Positions 47,601-58,933 of a stretch of DNA of 64,000 nucleotides are shown here, piece after piece. This DNA is from Epichloe hybrida (taxonomy: Eukaryota > Ascomycota > Sordariomycetes > Hypocreales > Clavicipitaceae). The stretch spans positions 2,039,506 through 2,103,505 of the forward strand of contig JAFEKR010000010.1 in NCBI GenBank assembly GCA_019022495.1, given 5' to 3'. The position numbers were made by a program, and so were the translations under genes. The notes below the pieces were generated by a model. The model searched no databases. It was not told the DNA's origin and was given only the letters and a program-made list of their open reading frames with translations. Position 1 is the first letter of the stretch, and every line of letters begins with the position of its first letter.

Positions 47601-49330
47601 GAGGAAAAGGTCGAGTACGTCGACAAGGTGATTGACCTCCTGGAGCTCAACGACATTCGAGATGCTGTGGTCTCTTCTCTTGGCGTCGAGCACAGAAAGA
47701 GACTGACCATCGGAGTCGAGCTGGCGGCCAAGCCAGAGCTTCTACTGTTCCTGGATGAGCCCACGAGCGGCCTTGACTCGCAGTCGGCCTTTTCCATCAT
47801 TCGCTTCCTCCGAAAGCTCTGCGCGTCGGGCCAGGCCATCGTCTGCACCATCCATCAGCCCTCTTCCGAGCTGATTGAGCAGTTTGACAGGATTCTTGCG
47901 CTCAACCCCGGTGGCAACACCTTTTACTTTGGCCCTGTTGGCCAGAACGGTCAGGACGTGGTGGAATACTTTGGAGCTCGCGGGGCCCAGTGCCCCGAGG
48001 GCAAGAACATTGCCGAGTTTCTCATAGAGACTGGTGCGCGAGCGGCTGGTCGTGAGCACTGGAAGAAGAGTGGCGTCGGTCTGACGAGAACAAGGCCTTG
48101 ATCGAGGAGATTGAGCAGATCAAACAACGTCGCGGCGAGGCGACCTCTGGCGAGCAGGAGGTTCTGTCCCACGAGTTTGCCGCGCCAGTCTCGCTGCAGA
48201 TCAAGCTGCTCACCAAGCGCATGTTTGTCAACCAATGGCGCCAGCCGTCATACATTTACGGCAAATTCTTCACCTCGGTCATCATCGGCATCTTCAACGG
48301 TTTCACCTTCTGGCAACTCGGCAACTCGGTCAAAGATATGCAGAGCCGCATGTTCACGTCTTTCCTCATCCTCCTCATACCACCCACCGTACTCAATGCC
48401 GTCCTGCCGAAATTCTACGCGGACCGCGCACTGTGGGAAGCCCGCGAATATCCCAGCAGGATTTACGGATGGGTTGCCTTCTGCACCTCGGAAATATTGT
48501 CCGAGATTCCCGGCTCCATCCTCGCCGGAGTCCTGTACTGGGTCCTGTGGTACTGGCCAACGGGTCTGCCGACCGACTCGCTGACATCAGGCTATGTTTT
48601 CCTGATGAGCGTTCTGTTCTTCTTGTTCCAGTCCAGCTGGGGCCAGTGGATTTGTGCATGGGCACCAAGCTTCACCGTCATTAGTAATGTCTTGCCATTC
48701 TTCCTCGTCATGTTTTCTTTATTCAATGGTGTCGTCGTTCCCTACGAGCAGCTCAATGTCTTTTGGCGATACTGGGTAAGTTGGGACTTGTGTGAAATCT
48801 CGGCCTGCATCTTTTTTTTTTTTTTTTTTTTTTTTTCGTCCAGGACTAACAACTCCCGTTGTGCTAGCTCTACTACTTGAACCCCAGTACCTATTGGATC
48901 GGCGGCGTTCTCGCCACTACATTGGAGAACCAGACAGTCGAGTGCGCAAGCAACGAAGCTGCTCACTTTAACCCACCATCTGGCCAGACATGTCGAGACT
49001 TCGCAATGGACTTTGTTAGGAGCGCTGGCCGGGGATATCTCATGAATCCCGATGACAGTGAGAATTGCAGTTACTGCCCCTACGCCAGTGGTGTAGAATA
49101 TCTCGCCGGCCTCAGCATCAAACCTAGTCAAAAGTGGCGAGACCTTGGCATTTTTATTGCCTTTTGCATTTCCAACTGGATGTAAGTAAAGACCCCCCCC
49201 CCCCCCGGTGGCCCTCTGACAGTCATGAAAATACTGATGAGCTCGTTGTAGGTTGGTCTATTTCTTCATATACTTTGTCCGCGTTCGACGATGGACCTTT
49301 GGTTTCGGGTTTCTGTTCAAGTTTCTGTAG
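44622..49330 (+). pseudogene. PDR-type ABC transporter (ABC-G) with one-base frameshift
   Basis: The family exports drugs, lipids and metabolites across the plasma membrane using ATP. MTDQAHGQ (44622) is the first suitable Met. Nucleotide-binding domain one shows GRPGSGCST (near 221), VSGGERKRVSIAE and WDNSTRGLDAS. Domain two shows GASGAGKTT (near 918) and LFLDEPTSGLDSQ. Two six-helix halves follow in PDR order. At 48069-48071 the frame breaks: one frame ends REHWKKSGVGLTRTRP at TGA 48101, while the frame one base over resumes WRRSDENKALIEEIEQ and stays open. One missing base explains this. Introns are 48776-48867 (containing a long T run) and 49182-49251. Corrected length would be about 1,515 aa, normal for the family. 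Sequencing error is a real alternative to a true mutation. Confidence 0.85.
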
Positions 49331-51068
49331 ATGACTGTTTAAGGGTGTGTGTTTATTTTCGAAACGGGACATTGGATGGTCTGATCAGGTTCGGCTTTTC
49401 CATGTACAAGCATAGACGGTCAAGTACCACTGGAGCTTTTTTTTTTTTTTTTTTTTCCACTTTGCACGCTTCACAAATGACTGGTCTAGTAATGACTCGG
49501 CTGTTCGTCTTCGACCCGGGTTTGCTGTTTGAGAAGCGGCGGTTGGGTTCTTAGTCTTGGCTCTTGGGGTATTCATTCGCCACCACTGAGTTTGACACTC
49601 AACTCGGTTGGTTCTTGACACACGATCCCTCCCAGCCGAGCAGAAACAAAACCAGGGTTAAAAAGGGGAGCGGCAAAGCCCAAGTCCCCCCCCCCCGGCA
49701 GCAAGACTGCTCTGTCGGACGGACCAGCATCCCGTAAAAGGAGGATTTCGGCTCTCCCCGAGGAGCGGAAGATGATGCCGCCGTCGAAGGATTACTTTCG
49801 TTCCAACATGGACACCGCGTGGCACTCGGCGGGGACATGCAAGATGGCGCGCCAGAGGAAAGCGGCCGTGTTGCAGACAAGGACCTAGATGTCCATGGGG
49901 TTACCGGCCTGAAGCTTGCAGAGGACGCGTGTACCCGTGCATCGCAACAATCTCGTCGGGGCTCATCTGCTGACACCCAGCAGATTTGTCGATTTTGTCC
50001 CGAGAATGGGGGGGGGGGGGGGCAAGTACGAACAACATGGTTGTCATGGTAGGCGATAAGGCGGCCTATTATTGGCAGAGAAGGTCTGAAGATAATATCT
50101 GGACGATTGCTTCGCTGATAGGGTCAGATTCGATGTTTCGTTTTTCTGGTGGATAGGAGACTTGTTGCATTATTTTCAATACGTTACATTTGCATTTGAT
50201 CGGACCGTATGTATTACCGTGCCGCTGGTCATGGCGACTATGAATACCTCGTCTTGCTTGAGTCCCTTGTAGTGTGGATGAAAAGAGGCTCTTGCGACGT
50301 CCATGTAGAATATCATATGAAGAGCCTCTTTCATCCTTTGTCGCTTCTCAACAGGACCTCGAGACGATGACTTGTGTCAGCTCGAACAGGCAGTATCCTA
50401 CCACCCACGAGCAAGCCGGACTGAGTATCGGTGTCCAAAAGGAATGAATCCCAGCCACACTCACTCGCTCGCGCACCCGAAGTCTGCAAGCCATATCTCT
50501 CAAGAGTCCATCGGCGTCCCCGCACACAGACAATCGCAGACAGAGTGTCAAAGGGGGGCGCAAGTAGGGCTCTGCCCGGACGCCGATATTCCGTGCCATG
50601 TTTAGGGTTTGTGTGGGAAGGAATGTCAATGGGTCACATGGAGAAGGTGGGGCGGGCTTTAATTGGTGGCCAGTCGGCTGCGCCTCTTTTGGGCTCATGA
50701 CTTATTATTGCCATTCATTTATTTGTGCGTTTATTAATATCCCCCATGTGCCTTGCAACACTTTTATTCCAACTAATCAAGTTCAGAGTAGTGTAGTGGG
50801 TGGGCCCCTCAGATGTCGAGGTTCGTGAACGTGCTAGATATTTCAAAAAGAGGGCGAAATGGATAAATAAACGATGAGAGATGGGAGTTGAAAAAAAGAA
50901 GAAAAAAAACGTGAGTCGTGGTTTGAAGCTGGATATCTCTGGAAAAAAAAAATCATCTTTAAAAGCCCATCAAGACATGTCTTGTCGTTTCCCGTTTGCG
51001 CCGTGCTCCGATCCCCAAGTTTAAGATGCTGTCCCAGCCGCCCCAGCTGCCCCCCTTGCTAACTGGCC
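49331..51068. other. Intergenic stretch
   Basis: No supported gene. Homopolymer runs are frequent: T19 near 49437 and G13 near 50009. The plus-strand frame at 50996-51382 is the antisense of the Gln/His-rich tail of the next gene. Confidence 0.5.
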
Positions 51069-52724
51069 CTATTGAGTGTGATGTTGCTGACAGTGAAATG
51101 AATGTTGGTGCTGAAGTTGGTGTGGTTGCGAGTGGAATGAATGTTGATGTTGAAGTCCCTGTTGCGAGGGCAGAGTTTGTTCTTGCGACTGATGTTGCTG
51201 TTGCTGTTGCTGTTGATGATGTTGATGATGATGATGATGATGCTGCTGCTGCTGCTGTACTTGCTGCTGTACTTGCTGGATCTGAGCTGGCGATTGCAGC
51301 ACGAGGTATCCTGGTCCAAGTAATGGATGAGGCGCATATTGATACTGCATGGAATCAAGCTCTCGCGGAGCAAGGACAGTAGGTTGTGAGGTGGCGAGCT
51401 CTTGATGCTGCCATGTTGGCGTTTGTTGAGGCGCGTACCAGTTTGGCTGCATGGGGGGCTGGGCGACATAGTCCTTCGGTGGCCACAGAGCGTGTTGATA
51501 ACCGGTGCCGGGGGGCATGACAGGAGACGGTCCGGTCGTGTAGGTGGGTGTCATTTCCGAAGCCATTGTTGACACACCGGATGCCGACCACGGCTGATGG
51601 GTCGTCCATATTCCCTTGTTCCTCCGCATCCCGATGATCAGCAACATGACCAACTGCACGAACCGAATCCAGGTATTTCCCAGCGCGTCGACCAGGTTCC
51701 ACCATACAGGGTTTTCCGCAGCAGGAAGAATCCACTGGGCATACATGACAAGAAAGAACGTCCAGCGAACAAAGTCCAGAATGGTTATGGTGAGATAGAG
51801 AATGGCCACCTGATATGTTCAAGACGACAAAATAACTTGGTTAGTTCAAACTCACCGCAAGAGAACCGTGGAAGCAACATGTGACCAGGAGGAGAACATA
51901 CATGTCGCGTCATGACGCCGGCCTTGTGCCTGTGCACGACAAATGACGCGTAGACGACTTGGGCAATGGAGACGACCCACGAAGGAATGTAAAAAGCCGC
52001 CCCGATCTTGCCCACGACCTTCAACGACTGTGTGAGCTGCGCATAGCTCGAATTACTCTCCGAGCCGTTCCAGTACGCCATCCAAGCTGACGCTGGTTGT
52101 CCGAAGTAGGTGAGTGCAAGCGAGATCATGAAAATAGTGGTGACGTAAGCTGCGTAGCGCAGCCGGAGTTGGTAAGGCGAGGATTGACGTTGCAGTGAAT
52201 GCATGAGTCCGTTTCCAAGTTCTACGAGAATGATGACGAAGAGAATGTCGACAAGGTCTTCGAAGAGGTTGCCGGTGAAGCTGAGATATCTCTCTGACCG
52301 GATAATACGACTGATGTCATCGTGGGTGTGATTGGCGGTGTCATAGTAGCCTTCATCGTTTTGCCATGATAATAATACAACGTTCAGAATGTCGGCTGCT
52401 ATGATGCATGAGATGGAACTATATACATATGTGGTCAGTTGATTGAGTCGGGAATCGTCCATGGTAAGACGACGCATTCATTCATCTTTTGGCATGCTGA
52501 TGAAGTGGCTCAAGTATAGCAATGGTGGATGGAAGCTTTTGCACATCTACTTACACCAATAGCAGCGGGTGGCAGGCCTTGAGCCATGTGAAGGCTCTTC
52601 GTGCCGGGTCATTTTGACGTCTTACCACGACCAAGGTTAATATGCCGGCCATGAGAATCGGCAAGGCCATAAACCCAGTGACGGCTGCATGGACAATAGT
52701 CCATACTGTGGCATCTTTCGCCAT
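51069..52724 (-). CDS. Multi-pass membrane protein with Gln/His-rich tail
   Basis: I do not recognise the family, so the function is unknown. Three exons keep frame: 52724-52555, 52418-51902, 51809-51069 (475 aa), with donors GTAAGT and GTATGT. About seven hydrophobic segments are visible, for example FMALPILMAGILTLVVV, SISCIIAADILNVVLL, LVDILFVIILVEL, AAYVTTIFMISLALTYF, AAFYIPSWVVSIAQVVYASF, AILYLTITILDFVRWTFFLV and IRFVQLVMLLIIGM. The last roughly 170 residues are cytoplasmic-looking and low in complexity, rich in Pro, Thr and Gln. They end with runs of Gln and His encoded by the repeats at about 51150-51260. Seven helices with a disordered tail recall fungal GPCR-like proteins, but that is only a resemblance in layout. 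Confidence 0.7.
51150..51265 (-). repeat. Trinucleotide array encoding Gln/His runs
   Basis: CAG/CAA/CAT triplets (minus strand) form QQQQQ and HHHHHH runs within the tail of the membrane protein. Such arrays change length easily. Confidence 0.8.
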
Positions 52725-55267
52725 GACGGCGAATGCGACGCCAGATTACAATCAATTAAGGCGTGATTCTCGCAGCCCAGGCACCCATTATCCTTGACAG
52801 GCAGACACCAAGGCAACCAGAAGGAGAGGAGGCCGTCGTCGTCGTCGTCGTCGTCGTCGTAGAAAAACGTGGTCGCGTTGATGTAGAGGTATACGCTGGC
52901 ATACGGGGGAAAAAAAATAAAAATTAGAGATGGAAGGGAGACCCGTCGTAGAAGAATAGGCAAGGGAGCCAGGCTGACAAGCTCGCACTGCCATCAAAAA
53001 GGTAGGTTGATGACGGGGACGGACAAAGGTTAATGTGGTATTGAAGGGGGGGCGGATCTGGGCTAGTCATTGCGGCAGAAAAGAGCAGGAGGGTGAAGGG
53101 AATTCTGAAGCAGGCCGAAGCTTTTGCGTTGGAATCAGTGGCGGTCGTCACTCGAATCTGGGTCCGACGAGAGTGAAGTGAGACAAATCCGGGGGGTTGC
53201 GGCGCTGCCGTGGAGGTCATGGAACAACTCTGGTCCGTACGGGAGAGGCATTCGACGAGGTGGCGCTCGGTGCAGCCCGAACGGGCAAGGGGTGGTCTAG
53301 CCCCGTGTCTCCTGATTGGCTATTTGTGGTGAATATCATTTGCGAGAGCATGCCTCAGGTGGGTCCATGTCTTACACATGTGTGTCTTTCCGCTCCTCCT
53401 TTCCTCCTCTCCTCCTCTACTTCCAGGAGTACATAATTTTATTACATAGTGGGTGGGCGAGCCCGAGGCAAGGAGTGAAGAGAAAAAAGAAAATATGAGC
53501 AGGGGAGAAAAAAAAAAAAAAGGGAGCATGACAAAGACATGGACAAGAACCGGTCTTGCCCACCAGAGAATCAATTGCCTTCCAAGGTGTCGCAATGCTG
53601 CGTCCAACGATTGAACCTGTCGGCTGGATTGGATAATTAGAGACAATAACAATCAGGTCGCGCGTCTTTCTCTTTGATTCCCGCGAGAGACAAATGGCGT
53701 CGCGCTTGCACCTGTCACCTGGCACTGGCGCTCCCACGCAAGATCGGGAAAAAGAAGATCAAAACATGTGCAAAAGACGTCGTCACAAGTGGCGGCGGAT
53801 GTGCCGGGCGGCCTTGGGCCCTTGCAGGGCGAGGTGAGATCCGACGATCAGCGAACGCTCATCACAGCCCAACAAGGCAGAAAGAAGACCCTATTACTCT
53901 CTGCTCTCCCACCCCTTTTCGCGGAGGGCTCGAATGGTGGCACCGTGTCCCCATCCTCCGGGCTTCGTTTGAACTCTACCGATGGGGGTCGATGGAGAAC
54001 CACAACGTCGACAAACTGGGCATGTCGTGTATACTCCTAGACACGAGCCAGGTACCTCAATCTAGCAGAGAAGACCAGGCTCAGCGAGGTATTTCATTGT
54101 ACATACACGGGACTCATCACAAGCCACAAGCAACACGAGGTCGCCATCATCCAATCGTCCATAGTGGGGCTCCTACAGCTCCGAGCGGTCATTGGTGGCC
54201 GCGTCCCGCTGCCGTGGCCCGTCTACAAGGATAACGCGGCCGATGCAAAAAAAACCAGCTGCCAGTGCCGACATGCAACGAATGCTTCTACGGAGTGCTC
54301 CGTGCATATGTATGTACGTACATATGGCGCCATTTTTTTTTGTCTGCCCCCAGCAGAGGACGACAACCGCGTCGCGTTGGCAGTTCTTGTCGACGGCACT
54401 CTCAAGGATAGCTGGCAATGGGCTATCGATATCGTGTCTTTGCTTTTCGGCTCCAAAGAACATGCACATTACATGATCACGACTTTGTTGCGGGAGGAGC
54501 CAAGATGGCCCGTGGACGCAGGGTGACATTCGAACCAGGAATAGCCAAGACCAAAGAGTCTCAAACGTCTCATCTCCATTCCAACGCGAACCGAGTCGCC
54601 ATCGCAAAGCTTGCTTGCTTGCACAAGGAAGGGGGGCCTGGTGATTGATTGCTCGACGACTTCTTATTCGGGCTGTCCTGATCTGATAGGCCGTCAATAC
54701 GCGAGCCAAAAGTTTCGACTACGACGTCGGTTCGTCGGGAAACCTGGCAGCTTTTTTTTTTTTTTTGCGCCTGTTCCGGTCCTTGGCCGTTCAATTCAGA
54801 GAGAAACGCTACATTCCATCTATCACACCGAGTAAAGCATAAAACGAACCCACTTCACGTCGGAGCTGCGAGGAATGACAGCCGTACGTTACATCTTTCC
54901 TACTTGCAGTTTGGCGTCTCCTAGATCCGTCCGTGTCCAGCTACAGAGAACCCCGAATGGAGGCGCGTCCATGATGCTTTCTTGTCGAGGCTGCCATCCA
55001 TCAACTAACCTAACCTGCGGCCCTTCCCCGGCCAGGACAGCAAGTTGACTCAAGGGCCAACTGTCCCAACGTCCTCAGCTAGACCAATGTTCCCGCCGAC
55101 TGAAGCATATTCTCACAACTAGTAAACCTTGACGGATGTTGCTTCCCACCGCGGCAACGTTTGACATCAGATGGGGCGCACGTGCGACGAAAGAAATCGT
55201 CACATTCTTGACAGGTTCGTCGACGAGTCATTTGACTCCCACCAGGGGTATGTATCAGATCTGTACT
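52725..55267. other. Intergenic stretch
   Basis: No supported gene. It contains a GTC trinucleotide run (52833-52859), an A15 run (53508-53522), a T14 run (about 54751) and a TACGGAGTGCTCCGTG palindrome at 54290. Confidence 0.5.
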
Positions 55268-55512
55268 GTACATGTAAAGTGGGGTAGCATATGTTAGGAT
55301 AATGAAGGATTTACCTTAGGTTTAACTTGATTTATTTTGCATGCTAGAGGGTATTAGATAAAGTACTAAAAATAATAGGTAAAAGAGAAATAACTTCCTA
55401 GTATAATTATATATTTTATACCACATGTAGCTACGTAGTTAAATCCTAAAGTCATTTTGCCTAATAGGGCTAATTTTTGTGGTTATCCTCACATGTACAC
55501 CCCACTGTAGAT
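55268..55512. mobile_element. MITE-like element of about 245 bp
   Basis: The left end reads GTGGGGTAGCATATGTTAGG then ATAA (from about 55279). The right end, reverse-complemented from about 55510, reads GTGGGGTGTACATGTGAGGA then TAA. The AT-rich interior has no coding sequence. The ends also share TGTACATGT, which appears again at 62273-62281 just outside the right end of the neighbouring retroelement. Confidence 0.5.
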
Positions 55513-55559
55513 CAATTTCCAAGACCCGGTTGTGGTTGAATTCGTACAGACGCTGCGCC

Positions 55560-55675
55560 TGTTAGGGTGGAGAATGGATTACGTAATAGTTGATCATAAT
55601 TATATAGGGCTTAGGTAGATTACAGACTTGAAAAATACAACCATTATTATCCCTATTATTTTTAGTACCACTTTA
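55560..55675 (+). repeat. 5' LTR of the 55.6-62.3 kb retroelement
   Basis: Collinear with 62155-62270 (shared GGGTGGAGAATGGATTACGT and GCTTAGGTAGATTACAGACT). It carries several extra C-to-T or G-to-A changes compared with the 3' copy. Confidence 0.9.
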
Positions 55676-55690
55676 TGGTAATAAGACTAG
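55676..55690 (+). other. Candidate primer-binding site
   Basis: TGGTAATAAGACTAG follows the 5' LTR without a gap. TGG is the complement of the CCA end of a tRNA. The rest may have been changed by mutation. Confidence 0.5.
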
Positions 55691-58268
55691 GACTTTGTAT
55701 TACCCTTTAGTTAGCTTAAATTATTACTAGACTTAAATATCTAATACCTAAGAACATATAATAAATAACTTCTAAGAGATTATTAGGTTAAATAATTAAA
55801 GAACTATAAACTAGACTAAAGGCAAGAGAAGTTATAAACTTTATTAGAGTATAACTATATAGACCCTAATCTCTAGGAAACCCTTTAGGAAATAATATTA
55901 GTATATATCCTTAAGACAGACCCTAGAGGGACTTAGACTTCTTTTAGTGTTTCTTATATGGTAAATAGGGATATATAGGTTATAACTATACTAGGAAGGA
56001 TAAATACTTATCTAAAGACTTTAATAAATACTAAGACTAGTAGGCTTATAAAGGGCTATAAATAAAGAGAGAGATTACTAAAGAGAATTAGATAACTTAA
56101 ACTAAACTAATTTTATTAGCGCTATAGAAATAGACTAACTAATCTTACCTAAAGGATATATTCTTAATTTAGAACTCTAATTATTTATAGTATTACTCCT
56201 AAACTACTATTCCCTAAGCTATATCTAGGAGAAAAATAAAGCAAAATAGGTTAATACTATAATATTACTAAAGGGAAAGAAAAAGGTAAATAAGCTAGTA
56301 TTTACTAAAGGACTAGCTAAGAGAATTATTAAATTAAGGACTAAACCTAAGAATATATTAGGTAAACTATTATAGTAATAAATTAAAGAAATTCTAGAAT
56401 TAGATAAGACTATATAGGAGGGGAATAATCTAGGTCTAAGTATATGTTAACTACTCTAGGAGATAAGTACTAAGGAATTCTAATAAATACTTCTTACGCT
56501 ATAACTATATCTAGAGAAAACTATAGTAAACCCCTATAAACTTACTACTAGTCTTACTTTAAGAGAAGTGGTAATAGGTAATATTACTTTAAACCCTTAA
56601 CCTTATTAAAGATTAGCTCTAGAGAATATTTAAGCTACTAAAGAATATAAAGTCTTACTATTTAACCTAGGAAAATAGTTAAGTAAAACTATAGTGTCTA
56701 TTAGTATTTTATAACTTCTTTAGATAGCCCTAATTATCTAATAGTAACTAAGCTATTTAATATAATATTATTAAAAAATAAAAAGTAATAGGGCGAAGTT
56801 AATGGTTTTTAATCTTATAGAACTATATAAAGAAGTAGTATACCCTAATATACTAGTCTATAAGTCTTTAGGTTTAATAAATACTATAATAGCATAGAAT
56901 AATATCACTTAGCTAAATAGTGAGGTTTTAATAACATTAGGATATATTATAGCCTATATTAAAGGCATCTAGTGTAACTTAGCCTTGCTTAATAGTAGCT
57001 TAAGTGTAAAATTAGTAAGTAAGAGCTACTTAAAAAGACATAGACTTCTAACTATTTAACTTTAAGAAAAATAATTTATTTAGATAGTAAATAATAGAAA
57101 TTAGTAGATTTCTTACTATACTTACCTCTAGATTATAGTAAGCGAAATCCTAGTATTATTAAAATATTATATAATACTAGCTTAGGAATAGAATATATTA
57201 TTAGGAAAAGTTTAGCTATAAAGAGTAAATGCTATTAAATATTATAGATAGGAAAAGATTATAATTACTAGGATAAAAGGGAAAACTTAAACTTTACTAA
57301 TATATTTATGCTTAGACTTATTCTAAAGATCTAATATAAGAGCTTAGCTACTGTAAAGGATAAATCTAGAGGAGATTATAGAGTTTATAGAAGATAACTA
57401 GGAAATTCTAGAGGAAGTTAAATAGCTCCTAAGGGGATTAAATAGCTAGATTATAGAAGAAGCTAAGAACTAGGAGTTAAAAAACTAAGCATTATAAATA
57501 ATAAAGTTAGTAATTATTTACGTTTTCTTAATTTACTATAGCTAGCAAATAAGATTAGAATAATAAGCTTTAAGGGAACACTAGTGAAGAATACTTAGAG
57601 AATAAAGCATAAATAAAGAGTATATTAGGAAGATAGGAAGACTAAGGGGGATATTAATAGGAAGAATAACATTACTATAAGTGAAATAGAAATAGAGTTA
57701 TATAGTTTATATAGTTTAGAATTAGATAACATAGCAAAAATAACTAGCAAATAAGTTCTTATTAGCAAACTAGAATTAAAGACTACTACTATAGTTATCT
57801 AGAAACCGCTGCAAAATGTTATTATAGATAGAATAGCTATTAAGTTAAACTCTAAGATAGAAATTAAATTATTTACCTCTTATTATACTTGAAGGTCCCT
57901 TAACCAAAAACCCGTATAGCCTATTAAATAATTACTTAGAGCAGATTAAATATTATAAAGTATTATAGAAAGGGAATTATCCCAATATAGGTTATAATAC
58001 TCTAAATAAGATATAGAGAAGCATTAGTGTAGTAAGAAACTAGGATTATCCTAGAACTTTAATAAGAGATAATTTAAAAGACCTAAATAAGGGAGAAAAA
58101 CTAATAAGGGAAGAAATAAGAAACATATAAAGATTATAGGATAAAGCCAAGAATAGGATTAAGATAGGTGAGATAATCTTAACCTATTTAATATCCTAAG
58201 GGATACGCGTAGTACTATACTATACTAGGAAAAACATAAGGTAAATGCCACTAGATATAGTAAGGTCT

Positions 58269-58933
58269 TAATTTATATAGGAAAATCAAAAATTAAGGGT
58301 ACCCCCTTACTAAGTAAGAATTACTATATAAATAATAAAAATCAAGTCTTACCTAAAGAAGTTAGATATAGGTTATATAATGCGTTAGACTTAGGCATTT
58401 TAAAGGTTTAAGATCTAGAGGTAAACACACTAGGACATAATAGTAACTTAATTTATATAGGAAACCTAAAAATTAAGGTTTACCCCTTAAAGAATAAAAA
58501 TCACTATATAAATATAGTAATTAGAGGTTTAGTAAGAGAAACTAAGGATAGGAACTAGTATTTACGTAGTTAGTAATATAAGTAAGAGGAATTAGTTATA
58601 AGAAAAGGATAGTATTATGCTATATACACTCTAGTATATCCCCTATGCCTAATTTATATAGGAAAAGAGGAAATTAAGGCCTCCCCCTTAAAAATTAGAA
58701 ATTACTATATAAATAACTAGATTAGGGAATTAACTAGTAAAACTAAAGATAGTAAGGACTATAGTATAGACTTAGTAATACACTTAAATATTATAGGTTA
58801 GGCGCTAGTTTATAATGTAAATAAGGAGAAAGCTATATAAGATAGTATAAGACTAGGTAAATTAGATATTTATATAGGAAATTAGGAAATTAAGAGGTAC
58901 TCCTTAAGATTCTAGAATTTATATATAAATTAA
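58269..58933 (+). repeat. Four degenerate repeats inside the retroelement
   Basis: Copies of about 69 bp start near 58269, 58447, 58648 and 58866, spaced about 178, 201 and 218 bp apart. Each has ATTTATATAGGAAA, AAATTAAG, CCCCTTA-like and ATATAAATAA blocks. Translated on the plus strand they share the pattern LIYIGxxxIKxxPLxxxNYYIN, so the repetition is at protein level too. They lie upstream of the reverse transcriptase. Confidence 0.7.

Noticed and set aside
48020..48110. An intron instead of a frameshift in the ABC transporter
   Set aside because: Conserved residues continue on both sides with no gap, and any GT-AG pair here would be far below the usual minimum intron length.
54490..54580. 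Possible minus-strand tRNA with a GGTTCGAAT B-box-like string
   Set aside because: No A box at the right distance and no acceptor stem pairing.
54173..54709. 178-codon minus-strand open frame
   Set aside because: No domain, odd composition, and overlapped by several equally long frames.
55560..55568. Telomere repeat TTAGGG
   Set aside because: A single occurrence that is part of the LTR start, also seen in the 3' LTR.
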